From Prevotella sp. (GTDB taxonomy: Bacteria; Bacteroidota; Bacteroidia; Bacteroidales; Bacteroidaceae), in the NCBI GenBank assembly GCA_022511055.1, contig JAFLSH010000075.1, positions 1 to 11,553 on the forward strand: a stretch of DNA of 11,553 nt. The letters are read 5' to 3'. Below the pieces are notes generated by a model. That model was not told where the DNA came from. It did not search any database and was given only the letters and a program-made list of their open reading frames with translations. Below, piece after piece: positions 1 to 6,900 of the stretch. Positions within the stretch are counted from its first letter, which is position 1. Each line of letters starts with the position of its first letter. A program made the translations under genes and the position numbers.

Positions 1-50
1 GTATAAACCATAGGGAAATTATACGTATAAATTTACGGAATTTGTGCGTT

Positions 51-75
51 CTGCCGCCAAAGTAAGTGGCGGCGG
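51..75 (+). other. GC-rich hairpin upstream of porP
   Basis: GCCGCCA (53-59) and TGGCGGC (67-73) are perfect inverted repeats around a 7-nt AAGTAAG loop. The stem extends to nine pairs with a T-G and a C-G pair (51-52 with 74-75). No T-run follows, so it is not a simple terminator. It would sit in the leader of porP if translation starts at 113. The rest of 1-112 is AT-rich and holds no clear gene or promoter; TAAATTTA at 28-35 is one base off the TAnnTTTG box but has no matching upstream element. Confidence 0.5.
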
Positions 76-112
76 CGTACAATATTTGTCGTTTTCGTGC
101 GTTATTGATAAT

Positions 113-1048
113 GTGTTGAAACGGTTAACCATATTGTTTGGCCTGCTGGCGCTGGCATTCCATGCCCGCGCCCAGTATGACCCGTCGTTCAGTCATTACT
201 GGTCGATGGAGCCGGCGTATAACCCGGCCTCCGTGGGAAAGGAAGCGAAGCTGAACGTGGCGGCGGCCTACAACATGACCCTGGCTGGCTTTGAACACAA
301 CCCGAAGACCATGTTTGCCTCGGCAGACATGCCGTTCTATTTCCTGGGGGCCTATCACGGCGCGGGGGTGCAGCTGCTGAACGATGAGATTGGCCTGTTC
401 TCGCACAAGAAACTGGCGTTGCAGTATGCCTATAAGCACCGCCTGCTGGGCGGCACCGTCAGCGTGGGCGTGCAGGCGGGGGTGCTGAGCGAGGGCTTCG
501 ATGGGTCTGGCCTGGATTTGGAAGATGCCAACGACCCCGCTTTCTCGCGCTCGGCGGTAACGGGCACGGGCTTCGACCTGTCTGCGGGGCTTTACTACCG
601 CCACCGCAGGTGGTATGTGGGCGTGTCGGCGCTGCACCTGAACGCACCCACGGTCGATTTGGGCGAAACCAACGAAATAAGCATCGGTGCGGCGTATTAT
701 TTTACGGCCGGATACAATATTCAGCTGAGAAATCCGTTTCTATCTATGCACACGTCTGTTCTCGGCCGCTCAGATGGTGTCGGCTACAGGGGCGACATAA
801 CGGCTCTGCTGAAGTACACCAACGACCAGAAGATGATGTATGCCGGCCTGGGCTACAGCCCAACGAATTCCGTGACCGTGTTCCTGGGCGGGGTGGTCCG
901 TGGCATCAGGCTTGGCTACAGCTATGAGGCTTACACGTCGGCCATCAACATAGGCAACGGCAGCCACGAGCTGTTTGTCGGCTACCAGACCGACATTAAC
1001 CTGTTCAAGAAAGGCCGCAACCGCCACCAGAGTGTGCGCATCTTGTAG
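113..1048 (+). CDS. porP: Type IX secretion system outer-membrane protein PorP/SprF family
   Basis: PorP is an outer-membrane beta-barrel component of the type IX secretion system. Its family is thought to link the periplasmic ring and cell-surface parts of the machine. The product has an N-terminal signal peptide (hydrophobic TILFGLLALAF, then HARA before QYDPS), an early DPSFSHYW...EPAYNPASVG stretch that matches the family's typical DPxFSxY...NPAxxG opening, many alternating amphipathic strands, and the basic QSVRIL-type C-terminus common in this family. The longest open frame begins at a GTG at 44, but this puts 23 non-signal-like residues before the signal peptide and runs through a hairpin at 51-75. 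The GTG at 113 (311 aa) or the TTG at 116 is therefore preferred; the ATG at 111 is out of frame and stops after two codons. It is the first gene of the porPKLMN order. Family assignment is firm; the exact start is uncertain. Confidence 0.93.
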   Translation: MLKRLTILFGLLALAFHARAQYDPSFSHYWSMEPAYNPASVGKEAKLNVAAAYNMTLAGFEHNPKTMFASADMPFYFLGAYHGAGVQLLNDEIGLFSHKKLALQYAYKHRLLGGTVSVGVQAGVLSEGFDGSGLDLEDANDPAFSRSAVTGTGFDLSAGLYYRHRRWYVGVSALHLNAPTVDLGETNEISIGAAYYFTAGYNIQLRNPFLSMHTSVLGRSDGVGYRGDITALLKYTNDQKMMYAGLGYSPTNSVTVFLGGVVRGIRLGYSYEAYTSAINIGNGSHELFVGYQTDINLFKKGRNRHQSVRIL

Positions 1049-1051
1049 CGC

Positions 1052-1071
1052 CTGCCGCCGCCGCGGCGGCA
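1052..1071 (+). other. GC-rich hairpin between porP and porK
   Basis: TGCCGCC (1053-1059) pairs with GGCGGCA (1065-1071) around a 5-nt GCCGC loop; alternatively the 14-nt perfect palindrome GCCGCCGCGGCGGC spans 1057-1070. It begins four bases after the porP stop codon and has no T-run after it. It could stabilise the porP 3' end or mark an RNA processing point in the por transcript rather than terminate it. Its left arm CTGCCGCC (1052-1059) is identical to 51-58 in the hairpin upstream of porP. Confidence 0.5.
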
Positions 1072-1120
1072 AGAGGGGCTCGGAGAGTGAAGAAACTGAA
1101 AAAAATAGAATATTGTGAAG

Positions 1121-2638
1121 ATGGGAAAAATGAATCTTTTGCGAAACATAATGCGGGGTGGGCACTGCGGTGTCGCCCGACTGCTCTTGGGGGGCTGGGT
1201 GTGCTGCGCTGTCCTTCTGCTGCTCACCGGCTGCTTCGGCGGCAGGCTGTCTTCCCAGCAGGGGGGTGAGGTGACGGGTGCCGGTGGCCGCAGCTTCTCA
1301 GAGCCAACGCCGTTTGGCATGACCCTCATCAAGCGGGGGCACCTGCGCATGGGGCTTGAGACCCAGGACTCGCTCTGGGGGCGGCAGACACCTGTGCGCG
1401 ACATCTCGGTAGAGGGCTTCTGGATGGATGATACGGAGATTACCAACTCTGAGTATAAGCAGTTTGTCAACTACGTGCGCGACTCCATACTCCGCGAGCG
1501 GCTGGCAGACCCCAACTATGGCGGTGATGAGAGCTACAAGATAGAAGATGAGGAAGACAAGAACGGCAACGTCATTCCGCCCCATCTGAACTGGAAAAAG
1601 CCGCTGCCGCGCAAGCCTAACGAAGATGAGCAGCGCGCCATAGAGAGCCTCTACGTGACCAATCCCGTAACGGGTGAGCGCATGCTCGATGCCTCGCAGA
1701 TGAACTACCGCTACGAAATCTATGACTACACGGCTGCCGCCCTGCGGCGCAACCGCCTGAATCCGGCAGAGCGCAACCTGAACACCGATATTGCCGTGGA
1801 TACGCAGGAGACGGTGTGGATATCGAAAGACACGGCCTACATAGACGATGAGGGGCGCATTGTGCGGCAGACACTGAACAGAGAGCTGACCGGCCCGTGG
1901 GATTTCCTGAACACCTACATTGTCAACATCTACCCCGACACAACTTGCTGGGTGAACGACTTCCCCAATGCCGATAACGAAGTCTATATGCGCAACTATT
2001 TCTCTAATCCCGCCTACAATGACTACCCCGTGGTGGGGGTTACGTGGGAGCAGGCCAATGCGTTCTGCGCATGGCGCACGGAATATCTGCTGAAAGGGCT
2101 CGGCCCGGCGGCGCGCTACGTGCAGCGCTACCGTCTGCCGACTGAGGCCGAATGGGAATATGCCGCCCGCGGCAAGGAAGGCAACGAGTTCCCCTGGGAG
2201 AACGGCGATGTGGCTTCGGGCAAGGGCTGCTTCTATGCTAACTTCAAGCCAGATGATGGTAACTACACCAAAGATGGCAACCTGATAACCTCGAAGGTGG
2301 GCATCTATGCCGCCAACTCCAACGGTCTTTACGACATGGCGGGCAACGTGGCCGAGTGGACTTCGACTATCTATACCGAAGCCGGTGTCGATGCCATGAA
2401 TGATGTGAATCCGCAGCTGAGCTACAATGCCGCCATCGAAGACCCCTATCGGCTGAAGCGGAAAACCGTGCGCGGCGGCTCGTGGAAAGACCCCGAGAGC
2501 TACATCCGCTCGGCATGGCGCACCAGCGAGTACCAGAATCAGCCGCGCTCCTACATCGGCTTCCGCTGTGTGCGCAGCCTGGCCAACACCGTGAGCGAGA
2601 AGGCCAAGCCCACTAACTCGGGCAAGAAGAGAAAGTAG
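1121..2638 (+). CDS. porK: Type IX secretion lipoprotein PorK/GldK
   Basis: PorK/GldK is an outer-membrane lipoprotein that forms, with PorN, the large periplasmic ring of the type IX secretion system. The N-terminus has a hydrophobic segment ending in the lipobox LLTGC, with the acylated cysteine at residue 38. The rest carries a formylglycine-generating-enzyme (FGE/SUMF1)-type fold: TEAEWEYAARG at about 341-351, NGLYDMAGNVAEW at 401-413, RGGSW at 451-455 and GFRCVR at 480-485. The segment where true FGE enzymes carry their two catalytic cysteines reads SYIRSAWRTS (460-469) and has none, so the domain is probably structural. A long acidic and aromatic insertion at roughly 120-250 lies between the FGE-type blocks. 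Length (505 aa) fits the family. Starts at GTG 1115 and ATG 1130 are also in frame. It lies 72 bases after porP and 57 before porL. Confidence 0.95.
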   Translation: MGKMNLLRNIMRGGHCGVARLLLGGWVCCAVLLLLTGCFGGRLSSQQGGEVTGAGGRSFSEPTPFGMTLIKRGHLRMGLETQDSLWGRQTPVRDISVEGFWMDDTEITNSEYKQFVNYVRDSILRERLADPNYGGDESYKIEDEEDKNGNVIPPHLNWKKPLPRKPNEDEQRAIESLYVTNPVTGERMLDASQMNYRYEIYDYTAAALRRNRLNPAERNLNTDIAVDTQETVWISKDTAYIDDEGRIVRQTLNRELTGPWDFLNTYIVNIYPDTTCWVNDFPNADNEVYMRNYFSNPAYNDYPVVGVTWEQANAFCAWRTEYLLKGLGPAARYVQRYRLPTEAEWEYAARGKEGNEFPWENGDVASGKGCFYANFKPDDGNYTKDGNLITSKVGIYAANSNGLYDMAGNVAEWTSTIYTEAGVDAMNDVNPQLSYNAAIEDPYRLKRKTVRGGSWKDPESYIRSAWRTSEYQNQPRSYIGFRCVRSLANTVSEKAKPTNSGKKRK

Positions 2639-2695
2639 GCGGCGCACAGGCAGAGACAGTAATTTGGAAAATCTGAAAACACTAAATGAGTTGAG

Positions 2696-3454
2696 ATGAC
2701 ACAGTACAGCAAATTCAATATGATTTACCGCTTGCAGAAGTGGCTTGACAGCGTTCCCGGGCAGACATTCATGAACTATGCCTACAGCTGGGGCGCCTCT
2801 ATCGTGATTCTTGGTACGCTCTTCAAGCTGACCCACCTGCCGGGTGCCAACTTCATGCTGTTCCTGGGCATGGGCACAGAGGTGGTGGTCTTCTTCATTG
2901 CGGCCTTTGACCGCCCGTTTGACAAAACGGCAGACGGCATGGACCTGCCGACCCATGTCGGCGACACGGAGAGTGTCGGCGGCGGTGCTACAATCGTGAT
3001 TGGCGGCGGTGCAGATGCGAGTGCCGGCGCGCCCATGGGCGGTGGCGCTGCGGCGGTCGACACAGAGGCCATTGCCGCCGTCTCGGCTTCCGTGACAACC
3101 GTGGCGGGCAGCACCGGCGTGCCGATAGCCCCCAGCGTAAACCCGGAACTGGAAGAGGCAACGGCCAACTACGTGGAAGAGCTGAAGCGCCTGACCGAGA
3201 TGCTGGCCAAGGTGGCAGAGCAGAGCGAGCGGCTGGCGCGCGACTCTGAGGAAATGGAAAACCTGAACCGCACGCTGACCGGCATCTGCAAGATTTACGA
3301 AATGCAGCTGAAGGGTGCCAGCCAGCAGATTGGCACTATCGATGAAATCAACGAGCAGACCCGCCGCATGGCCGACCAGATTGCCGACCTGAACGGCATC
3401 TACGCCCGCATGATTGAGGCCATGACAGTGAACATGCCCAAGACTACCCTCTAA
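2696..3454 (+). CDS. porL: Type IX secretion motor protein PorL/GldL
   Basis: PorL/GldL is the inner-membrane stator-like subunit of the proton-driven motor that powers type IX secretion; in studied homologues five copies surround two PorM helices. The 252-aa product has two membrane helices near the N-terminus (about 29-45 and 52-71) with a short loop. Family hallmarks are the FKLTH motif (K44, H47) at the end of helix 1 and a buried glutamate in helix 2 (E62 in GTEVVVFF), the likely proton-pathway residue. A Gly/Ala/Val-rich linker (about 93-148) follows. The C-terminal half (about 151-252) is heptad-like, with many Glu, Leu, Gln and Met, consistent with a cytoplasmic coiled coil. The ATG at 2696 is the natural start just ahead of the first helix. 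It is 43 bases upstream of porM, its partner. Confidence 0.94.
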   Translation: MTQYSKFNMIYRLQKWLDSVPGQTFMNYAYSWGASIVILGTLFKLTHLPGANFMLFLGMGTEVVVFFIAAFDRPFDKTADGMDLPTHVGDTESVGGGATIVIGGGADASAGAPMGGGAAAVDTEAIAAVSASVTTVAGSTGVPIAPSVNPELEEATANYVEELKRLTEMLAKVAEQSERLARDSEEMENLNRTLTGICKIYEMQLKGASQQIGTIDEINEQTRRMADQIADLNGIYARMIEAMTVNMPKTTL

Positions 3455-3497
3455 ATCCTAACTCTACAATTGTTACCAGTCAAATCCATAGAGTAAA

Positions 3498-5063
3498 ATG
3501 GCAATCAAGAAAAGACCAGAGTCTCCGCGCCAGAAGATGATCAACCTGATGTATGTGGTGTTGATGGCTATGCTGGCGCTGAACGTATCGAATGAGGTGC
3601 TGAACGGCTTCTCTATCGTTGAGGAGAGCCTGAATCGCACCACATCGAATGCGGCAAGGGAGAATCTGGCTATATATAACGACTTTGAACAGCAGCTGAA
3701 GGCCAATCCGCAGAAGGTGCAGGAGTGGTACGACAAGGCGCAGCAGGTGAAGCAGATGAGTGACTCGCTCTACAACTTCGCCGCCGAGCTGAAACAGGCC
3801 ATTGCCCGTGAAGCCGATGGCAAGAAGGGCAATCCCGCCAGTCTTCAGAACAAGGAAGACCTGGAAGCCGCCAATCAGGTGATGTTAGCGCCGGGGCGCG
3901 GCCGCGGCAGTGAGCTGAAACTGGCCATTGACAACTACCGCGATGGTATTCTGCTGATGATTCCCGACACGGCCAAGCGCCGCAACATTGCAAACGACCT
4001 GACTACAGAGGTGCCGGCGGGCGCGGCCACGCCGGGCAAGAACTGGCAGGAGTATATGTTCGAGTCGATGCCTGCCGCTGCCGCTGTAACGCTGCTTTCC
4101 AAGCTCCAGAGCGATGTGCGCAACGCCGAGAAGGAAGTTCTCCACACGCTGGTGCAGAATATTGACGTAAAAGACATTCGTGTCAACGCCCTGGAAGCGT
4201 TTGTCATTCCTAACTCGCAGACTATCGTGCGCGGCGATAAGTTCTCGGCCCACATAGTCATGGCGGCCGTTGACACCACGCAGGTGCCTGACATTTACAT
4301 TGGCAATCAGAAGGTGGAACTCCGCGATAATCTCTATGAGCGCGTGTGCGGCGCCACGGGCGACTTCACGCTGGCGGGCTACATGGAGACCGTGAACGGC
4401 AACGGCGACAAGATACGCCGCGATTTCTCGCAGAAATACACCGTAGTCGACCCCAGCGCCACCGTTTCGGCCGACCTGATGAACATGCTCTACGCCGGCT
4501 ACAACAACCCCATTAGCGTGTCTGTTCCGGGTGTGCCTCTCAACAAGATTCAGGCCACCATGTCAGGCGGTACGCTCACGCCCACCGGCCCGGGCCGCTA
4601 CATTGCGCGCCCCTCTTCGGTCGGGCAGAACGCGGTTATCACCGTGACCTCTACCAACACCGGCCGGCCGCAGCAGATGGGGCAGTTCACCTTCCGTGTG
4701 CGCAAGTTGCCCGACCCCACGCCCTACATTCCCGTCAAGGATGCCCAGGGCAACGGCGACCGCTTCCACGGCGGCAACATGTCGGTGCAGCAGCTGCTGA
4801 CAGCTGAGGGCATTGGGGCGGCCATTGATGATGGCATACTCGACATTGGCTTCAAGGTGCTGTCGTTTGAGGTGGTGTTCTTCGACAATATGGGTAATGC
4901 CCTGCCCATGGTCAGTGATGGTGCTAACTTCTCTGCCCGCCAGAAGGAAACGTTCCGCAAGCTGAGGCGTAACCGCCGCTTCTACATCTCCCGTGTCGTT
5001 GCCGTAGGCCCTGATGGCATACAGCGCACGTTGCAGAACTCGTTAGAGGTAATCGTAAAGTGA
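3498..5063 (+). CDS. porM: Type IX secretion motor protein PorM/GldM
   Basis: PorM/GldM forms the periplasmic shaft of the type IX secretion motor. One N-terminal transmembrane helix sits inside the PorL pentamer and four periplasmic domains reach the PorK/PorN ring, passing on motor rotation. The N-terminus PRQKMINLMYVVLMAMLALNVS is highly typical: a short cytoplasmic basic segment, then a single helix (about residues 14-30) with R11 and Y19, which correspond to residues (Arg9, Tyr17) implicated in GldM function. The remaining ~490 residues have no second helix and are predicted periplasmic: a helical region to about 220, then beta-rich domains to the end. The 521-aa length is normal for the family. 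It starts at ATG 3498 and ends 19 bases before porN. Confidence 0.96.
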   Translation: MAIKKRPESPRQKMINLMYVVLMAMLALNVSNEVLNGFSIVEESLNRTTSNAARENLAIYNDFEQQLKANPQKVQEWYDKAQQVKQMSDSLYNFAAELKQAIAREADGKKGNPASLQNKEDLEAANQVMLAPGRGRGSELKLAIDNYRDGILLMIPDTAKRRNIANDLTTEVPAGAATPGKNWQEYMFESMPAAAAVTLLSKLQSDVRNAEKEVLHTLVQNIDVKDIRVNALEAFVIPNSQTIVRGDKFSAHIVMAAVDTTQVPDIYIGNQKVELRDNLYERVCGATGDFTLAGYMETVNGNGDKIRRDFSQKYTVVDPSATVSADLMNMLYAGYNNPISVSVPGVPLNKIQATMSGGTLTPTGPGRYIARPSSVGQNAVITVTSTNTGRPQQMGQFTFRVRKLPDPTPYIPVKDAQGNGDRFHGGNMSVQQLLTAEGIGAAIDDGILDIGFKVLSFEVVFFDNMGNALPMVSDGANFSARQKETFRKLRRNRRFYISRVVAVGPDGIQRTLQNSLEVIVK

Positions 5064-5082
5064 TAATAATTGAGAACTGAAG

Positions 5083-6198
5083 ATGAATATGAAACAGAAG
5101 TCAATGAATAAGAACGGAAACTGGGTGCTGAGGCTGGTGGTTGCGGCTGTCTGCCTGCAATGCTCGCTTCTCAATGCCTCATTCTCCGTATGCTCGGCTC
5201 AGCCCAAGAAGAGTCGTGTGCAGCAGACCCAGCAGAAGCAGCAGGGAACACGCCCCTCTGCCTCTTCGGGCATGACCCGCCGCATGCAAATCAGTTATCC
5301 CGTGGCGCTCGACATGCCTGAGGATGTGGTGTGGCGGCGCGACATCTACCGCGAGCTGAACTTGGAAGAAGAGGCCAACGCCGGGCTCTACTACCCGGCG
5401 CAGCCGCAGGGCCGGCAGATGAATCTGTTTACCTATATCTTCAAGTTGGCACAGAACAACTACATTCCCATCTACGAATACAGTGCCACCAACGATGGCA
5501 ATGATGACTTCTCGGAGACGGCGAAGGTAGACATGAAGACGGTGCTGCAAGACCACGGCATACACTTCACCGAGGAAGATGGGAAGCTGAAGGTGGAGAA
5601 CAACCACATACCCTCTGAGGAAGTGACCAAGTACTACCTGAAGGAGAGTGCCTACTACGACCAGACCAATGCCACGTTCCGCATCAAGGTGATAGCCCTG
5701 TGCCCCATCATGGAAGACAAGGATTTCGGCGGCGAGCCCCTTTTCTGGGTGAAGTACAGCGATTTGGAGCCGTTCCTGAGCCGCCAGACCATCATGACTT
5801 CCAACGTGAACAATGCGGCTGTGATGTCTATGGATGACTATTTCACGCAGAACAAGTACAAGGGCAGTATCTATAAGACCAACAACATGCTGGGCAAGAC
5901 ACTGGCGCAGATGGTCGGCGAAGACTCGGTCAGCCTCTCTGCCGAGCAGCGCCGTATCGAGGCCGAGCTGGAGGCTTTCCGCAAGCACATCTACGGCGAC
6001 CCCGCCAAGCGTGACTCGCTCGACTCGCTGGCCGCCAACAATCCGCAGAACTTGAAGGCTGCCCAGAAAAAGAGCCGCCAGCAGTCATCGGCTGCCAGCC
6101 CGCGCACGAAGACCGAGAGGGCTTCTCGCTCCAAGTCGTCAGCCTCTTCTTCCTCAGCCCCTGCCGCCCGTGTAACGGTGCGCCGCCAGCGGCACTAA
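5083..6198 (+). CDS. porN: Type IX secretion periplasmic ring protein PorN/GldN
   Basis: PorN/GldN is a periplasmic protein that binds the lipoprotein PorK to make the ring of the type IX secretion system and contacts the PorM shaft. The product has a Sec signal peptide (hydrophobic core about residues 14-36, probable cleavage after CSA at 39) followed by a short Gln/Lys-rich stretch and the conserved GldN domain (about 65-310). Features typical of the family include PEDVVWRRDIYRELNLEEEANAGLYYP near its start and the long YNLFTYIFKL-like segment (here QMNLFTYIFKLAQNN). The last 60 or so residues are a Ser/Ala/Lys/Arg-rich low-complexity tail ending RVTVRRQRH. The ATG at 5083 is used here; ATGs at 5089 and 5104 are also in frame and would keep the signal peptide. 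It is the last por gene of the cluster. Confidence 0.94.
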   Translation: MNMKQKSMNKNGNWVLRLVVAAVCLQCSLLNASFSVCSAQPKKSRVQQTQQKQQGTRPSASSGMTRRMQISYPVALDMPEDVVWRRDIYRELNLEEEANAGLYYPAQPQGRQMNLFTYIFKLAQNNYIPIYEYSATNDGNDDFSETAKVDMKTVLQDHGIHFTEEDGKLKVENNHIPSEEVTKYYLKESAYYDQTNATFRIKVIALCPIMEDKDFGGEPLFWVKYSDLEPFLSRQTIMTSNVNNAAVMSMDDYFTQNKYKGSIYKTNNMLGKTLAQMVGEDSVSLSAEQRRIEAELEAFRKHIYGDPAKRDSLDSLAANNPQNLKAAQKKSRQQSSAASPRTKTERASRSKSSASSSSAPAARVTVRRQRH

Positions 6199-6205
6199 CC
6201 CATTG

Positions 6206-6217
6206 AAAACGCGTTTT
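6206..6217. promoter_or_regulatory. Palindrome AAAACGCGTTTT between porN and the beta-barrel gene
   Basis: A perfect 12-bp palindrome 7 bases after the porN stop. It is overlapped by a wider inverted pair, ATTGAA (6202-6207) and TTCAAT (6220-6225). The 59-base gap around it is markedly AT-rich compared with the flanking genes, as expected for a promoter or operator region serving the beta-barrel gene and priA. A weak terminator for the por cluster is the alternative. No perfect TAnnTTTG box is present in the gap, so function is not established. Confidence 0.35.
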
Positions 6218-6257
6218 AATTCAATAAGTTTAACTTTTTAACAATTTGCAAATTATT

Positions 6258-6893
6258 ATGAAGAAAGTTTTTACCTCAATGCTTCTGCTTGCCGCCATGC
6301 TGGTGGCAGTGCCTGCGCAGGCACAGGGAGTGAAGTTCGGTGTCAAGGGTGGTTACAACATCACCAGTATGAAAATTGATGATGCAGCAGCCAGTGTCAA
6401 GGACAACAAGAACGGCTGGTATGTTGGCCCTACGGTGAAGGTCTCGCTGCTCGCCGGCCTGGGTGTCGATGGTGCTATCTTCTACGACCAGCGCGAAACA
6501 GAGTTGGAAGGCACTGCCGAGCCTATTAAGCAGCAGTCAATCCTTGTGCCCATTAACTTGCGCTATAACATTGGGCTGGGCGGTCTTGCCGGCATCTATG
6601 GTGCTGTTGGCCCGCAGTTCGGCTTCAATGTTGGCGATGCCGATTTCAGCCTCAAGAACGCTGTGTCTCAGGTTGAGGATAAGTTCCAGCTGAAGAAAGC
6701 TACCTTTGGCATTAACGTTGGTGCCGGTGTCTATCTGCTGAAGCGACTTGAAGTGGGCTTTGTCTACAACATTCCGCTTGGCAACACAGCCGATTACAGT
6801 GAAGGCACCGCACTGAGCGGAACGGTTGAGGCCGCCAAGAAATTCGACGTAAAGAGCAACACCTGGCAGGTGTCTGCCGCCGTTTACTTCTAA
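6258..6893 (+). CDS. Outer-membrane beta-barrel protein, PorT/OMP_b-brl_2 type
   Basis: A 211-aa small outer-membrane beta-barrel protein. It starts at ATG 6258 with a classic signal peptide (MKKVFTSMLLLAAMLVAVPAQA, cleaved before QG). The mature part opens with VKFGVKGGYNITSM, typical of the PF13568-like barrels often named PorT family protein, and continues with alternating hydrophobic/polar strands rich in Gly and aromatic residues. It ends in WQVSAAVYF, with the terminal phenylalanine expected for recognition by the BAM complex. About eight strands would fit. The position after porN makes a link to secretion tempting, but this barrel family is broad and the true PorT cannot be claimed from sequence alone. 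Codon choice is visibly less GC-rich at third positions than in the neighbours, as is common for abundant outer-membrane proteins. An upstream TTG at 6246 is in frame but less likely. Confidence 0.85.
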   Translation: MKKVFTSMLLLAAMLVAVPAQAQGVKFGVKGGYNITSMKIDDAAASVKDNKNGWYVGPTVKVSLLAGLGVDGAIFYDQRETELEGTAEPIKQQSILVPINLRYNIGLGGLAGIYGAVGPQFGFNVGDADFSLKNAVSQVEDKFQLKKATFGINVGAGVYLLKRLEVGFVYNIPLGNTADYSEGTALSGTVEAAKKFDVKSNTWQVSAAVYF

Positions 6894-6900
6894 GCCGGGC

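Noticed and set aside
28..35. TAAATTTA as the porP promoter -7 box
   Set aside because: It misses the final G of TAnnTTTG and has no -33 element at the expected distance in the available sequence.
44..112. N-terminal extension of PorP from the GTG at 44
   Set aside because: It puts 23 unrelated residues before a well-formed signal peptide and overlaps a strong hairpin; a start at 113 or 116 is more credible.
1298..2956. 552-codon open frame on the - strand opposite porK and the start of porL
   Set aside because: It is a shadow of GC-rich codon use in porK; its translation has no recognisable domain and spans two certain genes.
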